This document shows, one piece after another, positions 21,101-28,773 of a DNA stretch of 64,000 nt (position 1 is the first letter of the stretch; each line of letters starts with the position of its first letter). A program made the position numbers and the translations under genes. The notes under the pieces are model-generated. The model was not told the origin of the DNA. It searched no databases and saw only the letters and a list, made by a program, of their open reading frames with translations. The DNA lies in assembly GCA_016712525.1 (NCBI GenBank), contig JADJQX010000001.1, positions 1,922,001 to 1,986,000 on the forward strand, written 5' to 3'. The DNA is from Myxococcales bacterium (GTDB lineage Bacteria; Myxococcota_A; Polyangia; Polyangiales; Polyangiaceae).

Positions 21101-22623
21101 ACCCGAAGCTTGAGCGGCCGCACGATCGCGACCGAGCCCACGAGCGGCGAGGGCGGCCCGGCGATCCCTGCATCATGCAAGATTCGCAAGGTGTTCCCCA
21201 CCGAGCCGCGCGTCGACAGGTTCGCGCCGAGGGTCTTCGTCTCGGGGGTGTAGCGCACGTCGCCGCGGAGCTCTTGGCCCACGGCGTCGAGCTCGAGCGA
21301 CTCGATCGTGAGCACGCCCGCCTGGAACCGCCCCTTCGCGTCGAGGCGCTCGATCGGCACCTTCTTCACGACGGTCTTGTCGAGGTGCACGGTGAACGTG
21401 GCGTCGGGTTTTCCGCTCGCGTCGTTCTTGGCGGTGGCCGAGAGGGCGAGGCCACCCACGGTCGCCTCGGGCACCGTGTCGAGCGCCACGATCTTCTTCA
21501 CGTCGAGGCCCTTCGACGTGAGCGTCACGGCGAGCGCCTTGTTCGTCGCGTCGAGCGTGCCCTTCGCCTCGAGCGCGCCGCCCGGCGTCGTCACGGTGAG
21601 GCCGAGCGCGAGCTTCTCGGGTGGGCCCTCGATGCGTGTGTCGATCGTGACGTCGCCCGCGAGCACCTTCTTGCCCGCGAGCACGTTGGCCTGCTCGGCC
21701 GAGACCGTGAGCTTCGCGAGGTCGACGAGCTGGTTTCCCGAGAGCTCGCCCGCCGGCGTGCGCCGCACCTCGGCCTTCGCCACGGCGAGAGAAATGGCAG
21801 CGATCTCGAGGGCTTCGGTGGCGACCGTCAGCTCGCCCGGCTTGAGCCCGAGCTTCACGGGCGGGAGCGCGAGGGCGACGGGGTAGGGCGCCTTGCCCTC
21901 GCGCGTGACCACGACGCTCCCCTTCGTCGGGCCGAGGCTCACGGGGCCGGCGCCGGCCACGAGGCCCACCTTGGCCTGCGTCGAGAGCTTGTCGACGGTC
22001 ACCTTGGTGCCCGGCTTCTCGTACGCGACCTTGTCGACGACGAGAGAGAGGTCCACGTCGAAGGTCTTCTCTTCGGGCTTCACGTCGGCGCGGCCCGCGA
22101 GGCCGAGCCCCGTGATGTCGAGCTTCGTGCCGTCGGGCTTCGCGAGCGACACGCTCACGCCCGAGACGTCGACCTTCTCGATGACGATGTGTTTGACGGG
22201 CTTCTTCTGCACGAAGACGCCGGTGAGGTTCGTCGAGCCGTCTTCTTTTCCGCGGAGGTCGACCTTCACGCCCTGGATGGCGAGGGTCTCGAGCGTGGGG
22301 GCGCCGCCGAACGTCTTCTTGAGCGACAGGTCGACGAAGATCGAGTCGATCGTGATGGCGTCTTTTTGGTCGTTTCCGACGATGGTCACCTTCTCGATGC
22401 GGATGCCCTTCGCGAGCGAGAAGGTGAGCCCACCCACCGTGGCCTTCGTCGACACGCGCTCGCCGAGCACCTTCTCGACGCGCGCCCGCAAGACGGCCTC
22501 GCCCGGCGGCGTGTGCAAGAACCCCACGAGCAGCACGGGCGTGGCCACGATGGCGCCCATGGCGCGCAGCGCGAGCTTGCGGCCGCGGCCCTTGGGCTTC
22601 GTGGTCTCGGGTGCCTCACTCAT
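18199..22623 (-). CDS. tamB: TamB-like translocation/assembly protein (AsmA-like superfamily)
   Basis: The 1474-residue protein has a single N-terminal membrane anchor (about residues 20-43). A very long series of beta-strand repeats with Gly/Asp turns follows, typical of the hydrophobic groove of TamB and other AsmA-like bridge proteins. The C-terminal ~350 residues carry the DUF490-type ending (LSGKLVCEKGSLVVGGITHD, GLFEALALNNGGRVRVL, final VFWEWSSKE). TamB proteins span the periplasm and work with an Omp85 protein in outer-membrane protein or lipid transport. The start ATG lies one base after the stop of the TamA-like gene. That pairing is the classic tamAB operon and supports the call. 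The length is in the usual range. Confidence 0.88.
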   Translation of the reverse strand: MSEAPETTKPKGRGRKLALRAMGAIVATPVLLVGFLHTPPGEAVLRARVEKVLGERVSTKATVGGLTFSLAKGIRIEKVTIVGNDQKDAITIDSIFVDLSLKKTFGGAPTLETLAIQGVKVDLRGKEDGSTNLTGVFVQKKPVKHIVIEKVDVSGVSVSLAKPDGTKLDITGLGLAGRADVKPEEKTFDVDLSLVVDKVAYEKPGTKVTVDKLSTQAKVGLVAGAGPVSLGPTKGSVVVTREGKAPYPVALALPPVKLGLKPGELTVATEALEIAAISLAVAKAEVRRTPAGELSGNQLVDLAKLTVSAEQANVLAGKKVLAGDVTIDTRIEGPPEKLALGLTVTTPGGALEAKGTLDATNKALAVTLTSKGLDVKKIVALDTVPEATVGGLALSATAKNDASGKPDATFTVHLDKTVVKKVPIERLDAKGRFQAGVLTIESLELDAVGQELRGDVRYTPETKTLGANLSTRGSVGNTLRILHDAGIAGPPSPLVGSVAIVRPLKLRVDGALDKGLVVHIDDATLSAVGGTVHAEGRVDLIAGDPSKGEKRFRADTVDTTLTLDGVSLDTVGKLRGKPLPVSGTVSGKVHVTGNAQAPDADFQVGAALGGGAGTLAIAGTSRGGALDANVTLTDRGGQKLLETKARGTLANKTLSPDAPIDLRIDIPKRPLSDFAPLLSPEVAKKLPAASAEVHAKVSGTLARPVGDVRVEADGVLVPSFAPKTQSAVVELHTEPSAKGATVTAKADLTLGEGMAPVSVRANAELAGPLTRAKTADVEWTVDVTVPETDLAQLPLPPEKKEGLAGKASVVVHAKGNRRDVTADVTVGLLGLSKGPLHGLDAKLEAHLDPSHTTATLATKLQGEPLVTGRAEVAIAGKDLLTRKGDLGDPAIDVKLELPKTKLTTLSPVAPEGAVLGTIAVQGHVKNPEFAVHLEGEGLRTLSGKPAPTTLDAKGTLDEIRASIGVGSGVTVTAKVPPRAYLEAKKGEGLVPISVAIAAPKQKLVDVLPHVAALEPWAVDGQLSSDLSADVVLRVKGDERALEKLTVQGALVVDETHFHVPGSSRTLDGVKVVLRGQGDGLAIEKLEAHEHDREKADRVLSARGRFAIPTRTAELYVDAKDVLVFGGNFGKPDAPRASLTGKLAVHADLASTVKRVDVTVDSLELSSPDRFPRAHAQEALSLGDVIELGAGPDIGKLARQSTEEAQPKPKTSDAGPPEKTLEVHVAIPNTIHVKQKPLDLYAKGEVVIVRTTAGRTLSGKLVCEKGSLVVGGITHDLDHGEVRMTNDGPFLDLHFKREPHPAAMRDFATADNSLLYAHMIGPFGRQKISFSGAADGLFEALALNNGGRVRVLSSPDAPASQTTQLPQVRELRLTAYMAANLPHLAFLNRMNTVAEPNQGKTYGRFQSLEAERYSLDGKKRLKVTSRSPVIGQSDGEVELDYLFTNTPQVVSGVGVLGGTRAGGGPAVFWEWSSKE

Positions 22624-22624
22624 C

Positions 22625-24667
22625 TCAGAACGCCTCCCCGATCCGCGCGAACACGAGCAGGCCGCGCTCGGCGAGCTTTCCGGCCTCCACGAAACGGTAG
22701 CTCACGTCGACCGAGAGCGGTACGTACCAGAGCCGCAGGCGTGGCCCGAGGCCGGCCGCCACGGCGAGCCCGTCGGCGAACGGGTTCGCTCGTGCGCCCG
22801 CGCCGCCCGCGTCGACGAAGATCGTGAACCCCGCTTGTTTCAGCGGCGGAAGGTAACGGAGCTCGAGCGACGCCTCGGCGAGCGAGAGGCCACCTGCGAC
22901 CTCGTCGCGGCACACCGGCGGGTCGTTCGGCTGGGCGCCGGGCACGCACGTCTGCGCGAGCGGGGACAGACGATCGCGGCCGAAGCCACGCATGCCGAAC
23001 GCGCCACCGCCGAAGAGGCGCGGGCCGAGCGGCACACCCGAGCTGCCGTACCCCGTGACCCACCCGGCCGACGCGCGCCCCGCGAGCGAAAACGAGCTCG
23101 AGAGCGGCACGAACCCGCGGGCCTCGGGCGCGACCTGGAGGTACGTGCCCGCGTTCTCTCCGGGCACGGGGCTCGCGGCCGCGCGGAGGGCGAGGAGGTG
23201 CCCGCTCGTGGGCTCCACGGGATCGTTCCTGCCGTCCCACACGAGGGCGCCCGACACCTCGGCGCCGATGTAGGTGTTCTTCTTGGCGAGCGCCAAACGC
23301 GCGCGTTCGTCCTCCGAGAACGGGCCGAAGTCGATCTGCCCCGCCGCGCGGAACATGGCGTCCACGTCGACGAACACGCCCTTCGTGATCGTGGTGCGGA
23401 GGCCGGGCCCCACCGTGAATTCGCGCAGGTGGAAGCCGGGGTAGAGCTTGTCTTTGTAGGCGACCGAGAAACGCCCGTCGCCCGTGCGCCCCACGAGCCC
23501 GGGCCTCACGTAGCGGAGGAGGGCGTCGCCGTAGAGGCCCGTGGGCTGGTCGGTCTCGTCGCGGTACAAGTACCCGAAGCCCACGCGCCCACGCACGATG
23601 AGGTGGTGCTGCGAGCCGAAGACGTTGCGCAGCTCGACGCCGGCGCCCGCCGTGAGATCGATGCGCGTCGGGTCGAGCTCGGCGGTGCCGCGCAGCTTCA
23701 CGCGCGCCTTCGGGGCTTCGTCCACGTGCACCACGAGGTCGATCGTCTCGGGCACGTCGCGGCGGGTGAGGTTCCCTTCGGCGTCGATGCGCTCGTCGGG
23801 GACGACGCCGCCCGAGTCGGGCACGTCGCCCAAGTACTGCTCGACGTCGGCGCTCGTCGACACGACGACCTGCGTGAAGGCGCCCGTGTCGAGCAGATCC
23901 CTCTCGGCCCGCTCCTTCTCGCCGAGCGAGAACGGATCTCCCGTGCGCAGGCCGAGCCGCTCGCGCACGTCGGCCTCGTCGACCTTCTTGCTCCCGTCGA
24001 TCGTGATCGTGCCCACGCGGGTCCGCGGCCCCGGGTCGCACAAGTACACGACATGAATCTTCTTTTCGGCGCGATCGAGGTACGACCGCACGTACACCTT
24101 GGCGTGCCCGTAGCCCTCGCGCTGGAGCTCCTGGGCCATGTCGTAGCGGGCGATACGCAGGACCTCGAGGTCGTACTCGCCGCCCGGCTTGGCCTTCACG
24201 TAGGCGTCGAGCGACACGCCGCTCGGGAGGTTTCGGAACCCCACGTCGGCGAGCCCGTACCGTATGCCTGCATCGTACACGAAGGTGAGCGTGGCCTTCT
24301 TGCGGGTCTCGTCGAGGCGCACGGTAGGCTCGCCGACCACCGCGTCGAAGTACCCGAGCGTGGCGAGGTAGGTCTGGATGCGCCGCCGATCCTCGGCCAC
24401 ACGGAACGCGTTGTACTTGCGCGGCGTGTAGAGCGCCGACGCGACGCGCGAGCCGAGCTTGCCCACGAGGGGCCCGGTGTCCACGTCGGCCGTGCCCGGC
24501 TTCGGCTCGATCGTGACGCGGGTGAACACGATGTCGGTGTCGCCCGGCACCTTCTCGACCGGCGTCTGCGCGCAGCCGAGCGCGGACGGCACGAAGGCCG
24601 CCGAGACGAGCCACAAGGCCCACCTCGCCCCGCGACGGGCGCGCCGATCTTCGTCCGAAAGAACCAC
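22625..24667 (-). CDS. tamA: TamA/BamA-like Omp85 outer-membrane protein
   Basis: Read from a GTG at 24667 the protein has 680 residues. It begins with a signal ending in SALGC, so it may be lipidated. It has three POTRA-like modules (about residues 60-330, each with a strand-helix-helix-strand pattern) and a C-terminal 16-strand barrel with Omp85 landmarks: GLRTTITKGVF, GGAFGMRGFGRDRLSP (loop 6 Arg-Gly-Phe motif) and a final strand ending Ile-Gly-Glu-Ala-Phe, a typical outer-membrane C-terminus. Omp85 proteins insert or translocate proteins at the outer membrane. It lies directly upstream of the tamB-like gene. The start is chosen because it is the last one before the signal; the frame continues upstream without a better site. 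Confidence 0.88.
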   Translation of the reverse strand: MVLSDEDRRARRGARWALWLVSAAFVPSALGCAQTPVEKVPGDTDIVFTRVTIEPKPGTADVDTGPLVGKLGSRVASALYTPRKYNAFRVAEDRRRIQTYLATLGYFDAVVGEPTVRLDETRKKATLTFVYDAGIRYGLADVGFRNLPSGVSLDAYVKAKPGGEYDLEVLRIARYDMAQELQREGYGHAKVYVRSYLDRAEKKIHVVYLCDPGPRTRVGTITIDGSKKVDEADVRERLGLRTGDPFSLGEKERAERDLLDTGAFTQVVVSTSADVEQYLGDVPDSGGVVPDERIDAEGNLTRRDVPETIDLVVHVDEAPKARVKLRGTAELDPTRIDLTAGAGVELRNVFGSQHHLIVRGRVGFGYLYRDETDQPTGLYGDALLRYVRPGLVGRTGDGRFSVAYKDKLYPGFHLREFTVGPGLRTTITKGVFVDVDAMFRAAGQIDFGPFSEDERARLALAKKNTYIGAEVSGALVWDGRNDPVEPTSGHLLALRAAASPVPGENAGTYLQVAPEARGFVPLSSSFSLAGRASAGWVTGYGSSGVPLGPRLFGGGAFGMRGFGRDRLSPLAQTCVPGAQPNDPPVCRDEVAGGLSLAEASLELRYLPPLKQAGFTIFVDAGGAGARANPFADGLAVAAGLGPRLRLWYVPLSVDVSYRFVEAGKLAERGLLVFARIGEAF

Positions 24668-24797
24668 CAGGCCTGCATGATCCCTCGAAACCGGCCCCGC
24701 TCGAAGACGATTCTTGCGCCTTCGTGAGGAACGCACTGCGTCGATTGCGCGGCCGAAGGCGTTTCGGCCGCCGAGGCCTGTGCTAAATCGGCCGTAG

Positions 24798-25205
24798 ATG
24801 GTCGCGCCGCGCCGAAAGCCTTGGCTTCTCGTGATGCTGCGTACGGTCGTGCTCGCCCTCGTGGTGCCCCTCGCGAGCTCCTTCGCGCTCCCGGCGTGGG
24901 TGGCCTTGGTCGCCCCCGAGACGCACCTCTGCCACTGCCCGAAAGACCACTCCGACTGCCACTGCGCCAAGTGCCACACCGACGGCGACGGCGACCTCGC
25001 GCTCACGACGGAGTCCATCTCCGGCAAATGCGGCGACGACGACGTCCTCTACGGTGCGTCGAAGATGATCGCGGTCCTCCCGGCGCCCGTGCTCGTGCCG
25101 AGCGTCGTCGTGTCGATCGCCGAGCTCCCGAGCGTGCCTCCTCCTGCGCTCGCCGGAGCGCCGAGGTCGCGCCCTCCCACGCCTCCTCCACGCCTGCCGA
25201 GCTGA
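24798..25205 (+). CDS. small Cys/His-rich membrane-anchored protein, possibly metal-binding
   Basis: The 135-residue protein has one N-terminal hydrophobic segment (residues ~10-37). A compact Cys/His cluster follows near residues 45-63 (HLCHCPKDHSDCHCAKCHTD: six Cys-or-His pairs in twenty residues), with one more Cys at Gly-Lys-Cys-Gly. The tail is Pro-rich. The cluster looks suited to copper or zinc but no family is recognised. It is the first gene in front of the MbnP/MbnH-like pair, 148 bases upstream on the same strand. A role in copper handling is likely from context only. It is divergent from tamA with a 130-base shared upstream region. Confidence 0.65.
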   Translation: MVAPRRKPWLLVMLRTVVLALVVPLASSFALPAWVALVAPETHLCHCPKDHSDCHCAKCHTDGDGDLALTTESISGKCGDDDVLYGASKMIAVLPAPVLVPSVVVSIAELPSVPPPALAGAPRSRPPTPPPRLPS

Positions 25206-25352
25206 CGGCTCGAGCCCGCGTCGCGTCGCGTGCATGCCCGCGCATGCCGTGCGCCTCCGTGCGCTCGTAACCGTCGAGAAAAACGAGTCTTTTTGCTCCT
25301 TTTTCGGCGCGGCGCCGCGGCGCACGCCCATGCTCGTGTGGAGTTTTTCCAA

Positions 25353-26354
25353 ATGACCGCTCGTCTCCTCTCGGGCGCCGTCTCGGCGCTCGCTCTCTCG
25401 TCGTTTGCCCTCCTTCCCCTCGTCGCGTGCAGCGGCGACGACACCCCGGCGACACCCGATGCCTCGTCGCCCACGCCCACGGCGACGCCTACGTCCACGC
25501 CCACCACACCCCCGACGTCGAGCTCGGTGCCCGACGCGGCCCCGGCACCGGACGCGGCCGATGCGCAGCCCGCCACGATCGACGTGACCGTCGCCTTCGC
25601 GGCCAAGGTCGGCGCGGCGGCGTGGTCGTGCACGGCCACGTACCCCACGATGGGCACGACGCCCGTCACCGTCGAACCCAAGGATTTCCGCTTCTTCGTG
25701 AGCGCCGTGCGCCTCGTGAAGAAGGACGGGACCAAGGTCGCCCTCACCCTGCCCGACGACGGCAAGTGGCAGGCGAAGGGCGTCGCCCTGCTCGACTTCG
25801 AAGACGGCACCGGCACCTGCACCGACGGAAACGCCGAGACCAACACGCAGATCAAGGGCAAGGCCCCGGCGGGCGAGTACGTCGGCCTCGCGTTCGACGT
25901 CGGGATCCCCTTCGCCGAGAACCACCTGAACCCGGCGACGCAGCCCTCGCCGCTCAACGCCATGCAGATGCACTGGAGCTGGCTCGGCGGCTTCCGCTTC
26001 ATGAAGATCGACGTGCAGCCGAAAGGCGCCGCCGACGTGGTGCTCCCGCGCTTCAACCTCCACCTCGGCAGCACCGACTGCGTGGGCGATCCCGCGAACG
26101 GAACGGCCGTCACGTCGTGCGCGCGGCCGAACCGCGTGCCCGTGGAGCTCGCCGCGTTCGACGTGACGAAGCAGAAGGTCGTCGTCGACATCGCGCCGCT
26201 CCTCGCGGGGGAGCTCACCGCGAACGCGGGAGGCCCGCCGGGCTGCATGTCGGGCAAGACCGACCCGGAGTGCTCGCCTGTCTTCCCGAAGCTCGGCCTC
26301 GACTTCACGACGGGCTTGCCCTCGGGCACGCAGGCCGTCTTCAAGGCCGAATGA
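25353..26354 (+). CDS. MbnP-like copper-binding lipoprotein (MXAN_0976 type)
   Basis: The 333-residue protein has a lipobox ending at Cys26 and a Thr/Pro/Ala linker. A full MbnP domain follows: TVAFAAKVG start, Cys near the Trp-Ser-Cys motif, DFRFFVSAVRLV, DGKWQ, ALLDFEDGTGTC, TNTQIKG, FDVGIPFAENHLNPAT, and HWSWLGGFRFMKID, then the LHLGSTDC strand. In characterised members the partner MbnH oxidises a Trp of MbnP to kynurenine, which takes part in copper binding. Several conserved Trp are present here, including those of the HWSWLGG motif. The partner starts at the overlapping ATGA. Probably periplasmic or outer-membrane anchored. Confidence 0.88.
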   Translation: MTARLLSGAVSALALSSFALLPLVACSGDDTPATPDASSPTPTATPTSTPTTPPTSSSVPDAAPAPDAADAQPATIDVTVAFAAKVGAAAWSCTATYPTMGTTPVTVEPKDFRFFVSAVRLVKKDGTKVALTLPDDGKWQAKGVALLDFEDGTGTCTDGNAETNTQIKGKAPAGEYVGLAFDVGIPFAENHLNPATQPSPLNAMQMHWSWLGGFRFMKIDVQPKGAADVVLPRFNLHLGSTDCVGDPANGTAVTSCARPNRVPVELAAFDVTKQKVVVDIAPLLAGELTANAGGPPGCMSGKTDPECSPVFPKLGLDFTTGLPSGTQAVFKAE

Positions 26355-27583
26355 GCACGAAGAGCTTGGTTTTGCTGGGGAGCGCGGTCGTCGTGGCCGC
26401 GCTCGCCGCGTGCTCGTCCGAAGCGTCACCCGGCGCCGGTCCGGCACCCGACGCCTCCACGAAGCCCGCGCCGAGCGTCCCCGACGCCGCCTCGGACGGC
26501 TCCACCCCCGACGCCCAGGCCCCCGCCTACGTGTGGGATCTCCCCAAGGGATTTCCCTTCCCGCGTGTGCCGAAAGACAACCCGATGAGCGAAGCGAAGG
26601 TCGCGCTCGGCCGTCGCCTCTTCTTCGACGTCCGGCTCTCGGGGAACGAAAAACAATCGTGTGGCTCGTGCCACGACCCGGCGAAAGCCTTCACCGACGG
26701 CCGCGCGACCTCGCTCGGCTCGACCGGCGAGGCGCACCCCCGGGGCGCGATGTCGCTCGCCAACGTGGGCTACGCGGCGGCGCTCACGTGGGCGAACCCC
26801 ATCTTGCTCACGCTCGAACAGCAGGCCGTCGTCCCCATGTTCGGAGACGCCCCCGTCGAGCTCGGCCTGAAAGACGAGGCCACCCTCGTCGCGCGGCTCG
26901 CCGCCGACACCGAGTACCCCGCGGCCTTCGCGAAGGCCTTCCCGGGCGCCGAGAAGGCCATCTCGCTCGATCACGTGACGAAGGCCCTCGCCTCGTTCCA
27001 GCGCACGATCGTCTCGGGCGACTCGCCCTACGACCGCTACCTCCGGGGCGAAACCTCGGCGATCACCGAGTCTCAGAAGCGCGGCGGCGCCCTCTTTTTC
27101 TCGGAGAAGGTCGAGTGTTACCACTGCCACGGGGGCTTCGCCTTCAGCGACTCCGCGGTCTCCGAGGGCTCGTTCTTCGAGCTCTCGTTCCACAACACCG
27201 GGCTCTACAACGTGGACGGCAAAGGGGCCTACCCCGAGCCGAACCGCGGGCTCGTCGACGTGACCGGCAAACCCGAGCACATGGGCCGCTTCCGGGCCCC
27301 CACGCTCCGGAACATCGCCGTGACCGCGCCCTACTTCCACGACGGCAGCGCCAAGACGCTCTCCGACGTGCTCGATCACTACGCCGCGGGAGGTCGCACC
27401 CTCCCGACGGGCCCCTTCGCCGGGGACGGGAGCAAGAGCCCGCTGAAGAGCGATCTCTTGATCGGCTTCACGCTCACTCCGACCGAGCGCGAGGACCTCC
27501 TCGCGTTCCTCGAGAGCCTCACCGACACGGCGTTCCTCCAGAACCCCAAATTCAAAGACCCTTTCTCGAAGGTCTCTCCATGA
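26351..27583 (+). CDS. MbnH-like di-heme cytochrome c peroxidase family protein (MXAN_0977 type)
   Basis: The 410-residue lipoprotein (lipobox ending Cys21) contains two c-type heme sites: CGSCH at residues 104-108 and CYHCH at 256-260. Other CCP/MauG-family features are LGRRLFFDVRLSG, LSGNEKQSCGSCH, RGAMSLANVGYA, FHNTGLYNVDG, and FRAPTLRNIAVTAPYFHDG near residue 330. MbnH enzymes use high-valent di-heme iron to oxidise a Trp of MbnP rather than acting as plain peroxidases. Its start overlaps the mbnP-like stop, and its own stop overlaps the next start, so the three genes are translationally coupled. Copper stress or acquisition is the likely setting. Confidence 0.88.
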   Translation: MSTKSLVLLGSAVVVAALAACSSEASPGAGPAPDASTKPAPSVPDAASDGSTPDAQAPAYVWDLPKGFPFPRVPKDNPMSEAKVALGRRLFFDVRLSGNEKQSCGSCHDPAKAFTDGRATSLGSTGEAHPRGAMSLANVGYAAALTWANPILLTLEQQAVVPMFGDAPVELGLKDEATLVARLAADTEYPAAFAKAFPGAEKAISLDHVTKALASFQRTIVSGDSPYDRYLRGETSAITESQKRGGALFFSEKVECYHCHGGFAFSDSAVSEGSFFELSFHNTGLYNVDGKGAYPEPNRGLVDVTGKPEHMGRFRAPTLRNIAVTAPYFHDGSAKTLSDVLDHYAAGGRTLPTGPFAGDGSKSPLKSDLLIGFTLTPTEREDLLAFLESLTDTAFLQNPKFKDPFSKVSP

Positions 27584-28095
27584 ACAAGACGAAGCTCGGC
27601 GCGGCCCTCGTGGCCGCTCTCGTGGTGGCCGCCTGCCAGGCCGAAACGACCCCCCAAGACGACGTGACCGGCGCGTGCGCCGCCATCGTGAAATGCCACG
27701 GAAAAGCCGGCGCGCTCGCCGAGGAGTGCCACGACCTCGGTCACGCCGGAGACGACGTCGCGTGCGCGAAACGAAAGGACGAATGCCTCGCCGTGTGCAG
27801 CGCCGAGAGCGACGCGTCCGTCGACACGAGCGCCCCCGTGCAAGACGCGTCCGCCTCCGACGCGAGCGACGCGGCCACCCCCGCGTGTGTCGCGTACTGC
27901 GGGTGCATGGTCGAGGCGTGCCTCGGCAAACCCAAGGTGCCCTTCACCGACACGGCCTCGTGCCTCACCCGGTGCGCGGCGTTCTCGTCGGCCGAGGTCA
28001 CCTGCTTCTCGGCCTTCTGCGCCAAGGCCAAGGCCGGCGGCACCCACGACTGCGAGCACGCGGGAGGCACCCTCGGCCTCGTCGAGTGCCCGTAG
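27580..28095 (+). CDS. Cys-rich lipoprotein coupled to the MbnP/MbnH pair
   Basis: The 171-residue protein starts at an ATG overlapping the mbnH-like stop. A lipobox ends at Cys19. The mature part has two Cys-rich blocks separated by an Asp/Ala/Ser linker: one near residues 28-70 (CAAIVKC, EECHDLGH, CLAVCS) and one near 105-170 (CVAYCGCMVEACLG, CLTRC, CFSAFC, and a final Cys-Pro). The paired spacing suggests disulphide knots or metal sites. I recognise no family. Coupling to the MbnP/MbnH genes suggests the same pathway, possibly as an extra copper ligand or partner. Confidence 0.75.
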   Translation: MNKTKLGAALVAALVVAACQAETTPQDDVTGACAAIVKCHGKAGALAEECHDLGHAGDDVACAKRKDECLAVCSAESDASVDTSAPVQDASASDASDAATPACVAYCGCMVEACLGKPKVPFTDTASCLTRCAAFSSAEVTCFSAFCAKAKAGGTHDCEHAGGTLGLVECP

Positions 28096-28138
28096 CGGCG
28101 CCACCGTCGACGAATGGGCGTGGCGCCTTCGCCGTCGG

Positions 28139-28219
28139 TTTTGGGCCGGGACCCAAAACCAGGAGGTGGGGCCCCAGCGGGCTGTGCCCGTGGGGCGGAG
28201 GACGGAGTCCTCCGGTGAC
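28139..28219. repeat. 81-bp hairpin repeat, single copy
   Basis: The 81-base element starts TTTTGGGCCGGGACCCAAAA. It then holds a strong stem CCCCAGCGGGC / GCCCGTGGGG and a GGAGGAC-GGA-GTCCTCC hairpin, ending CCGGTGAC. Two further copies, with a one-base difference, lie in tandem at 58982 and 59066. Here it sits after the Cys-rich lipoprotein gene. Confidence 0.8.
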
Positions 28220-28276
28220 CAGGCTTTTCTGCCCGAAGCCCGCGCCTCTTGACGGACGAACGCGGGGCGTGTAGCC

Positions 28277-28296
28277 AACTGAATCGCGATTCAGTT
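28277..28296. promoter_or_regulatory. perfect 20-bp palindrome upstream of the SCP2 gene
   Basis: AACTGAATCGCGATTCAGTT is a perfect inverted repeat ending 40 bases before the SCP2 start. The length, central CG and even symmetry are typical of operators bound by TetR-family dimers, which often control lipid genes. No TetR gene lies next to it, so the regulator would act from elsewhere. Confidence 0.6.
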
Positions 28297-28336
28297 CGCG
28301 TGGCATTGTTCTCAAAACGAAGGCACGGAGGTCGTG

Positions 28337-28666
28337 ATGGCCGTCGATATCAAGAAGCTGTTCAACGAGGAGCTCCCGGCGGCGCTGGCCAAGAACGCCG
28401 ACGACGCGAAGACGATCGGCGCGAAGTACCAGATGAACATCACCGGCGAAGGCGAGTGGTTCATCGACGTCTCGGCCACGGGCGCGACCTGCGTTGCCGG
28501 CAACCAGGCCGCCGACTGCACCATCACGATCGCCGCCGAAGACTTCCAGAAGCTCATCGAGAACCCGCAGGCCAACGGCATGCAGCTCTTCTTCGCGGGC
28601 AAGCTCAAGGTCGCGGGCAACAACGTGCTCGCGATGAAGCTCCAGAAGCTCTTCTCGTACAAGTGA
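28337..28666 (+). CDS. SCP2 sterol-binding domain protein
   Basis: The 109-residue protein is a single SCP2 domain: KKLFNEELPAAL start, the strand pair GEGEWFIDVS, CTITIAAEDFQKLI, then NPQANGMQLFFAGKLKVAGN and MKLQKLFSYK. SCP2 domains bind lipids or acyl-CoA in a hydrophobic pocket. The start is the ATG six bases after GGAGG; a GTG just before it is less well placed. The perfect palindrome upstream suggests repressor control. It precedes a racemase-like enzyme for branched acyl-CoA, so a lipid or sterol role fits, but a hairpin lies between the two. Confidence 0.9.
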   Translation: MAVDIKKLFNEELPAALAKNADDAKTIGAKYQMNITGEGEWFIDVSATGATCVAGNQAADCTITIAAEDFQKLIENPQANGMQLFFAGKLKVAGNNVLAMKLQKLFSYK

Positions 28667-28700
28667 GCGACGTAGGTCGCGCCCCGGCGTGACCTCTCCC

Positions 28701-28736
28701 CGAAGCCCCGCAGGCCTGTGCGCTTGTGGGGCTTCG
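28701..28736 (+). terminator. hairpin terminator after the SCP2 gene
   Basis: The arms CGAAGCCCC and GGGGCTTCG form a nine-base perfect stem 34 bases downstream of the SCP2 stop, with a second weaker pairing inside the loop. It separates the SCP2 gene from the racemase-like gene. Confidence 0.55.
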
Positions 28737-28773
28737 TCGTGTGACCTCCTCGAACGCCCAAGGACGATCGCCC

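Noticed and set aside
18433..22827. Very long plus-strand open frame opposite tamB
   Set aside because: Composition is repetitive Arg/Val/Glu/His and it mirrors the codon pattern of tamB; no start context or domain.
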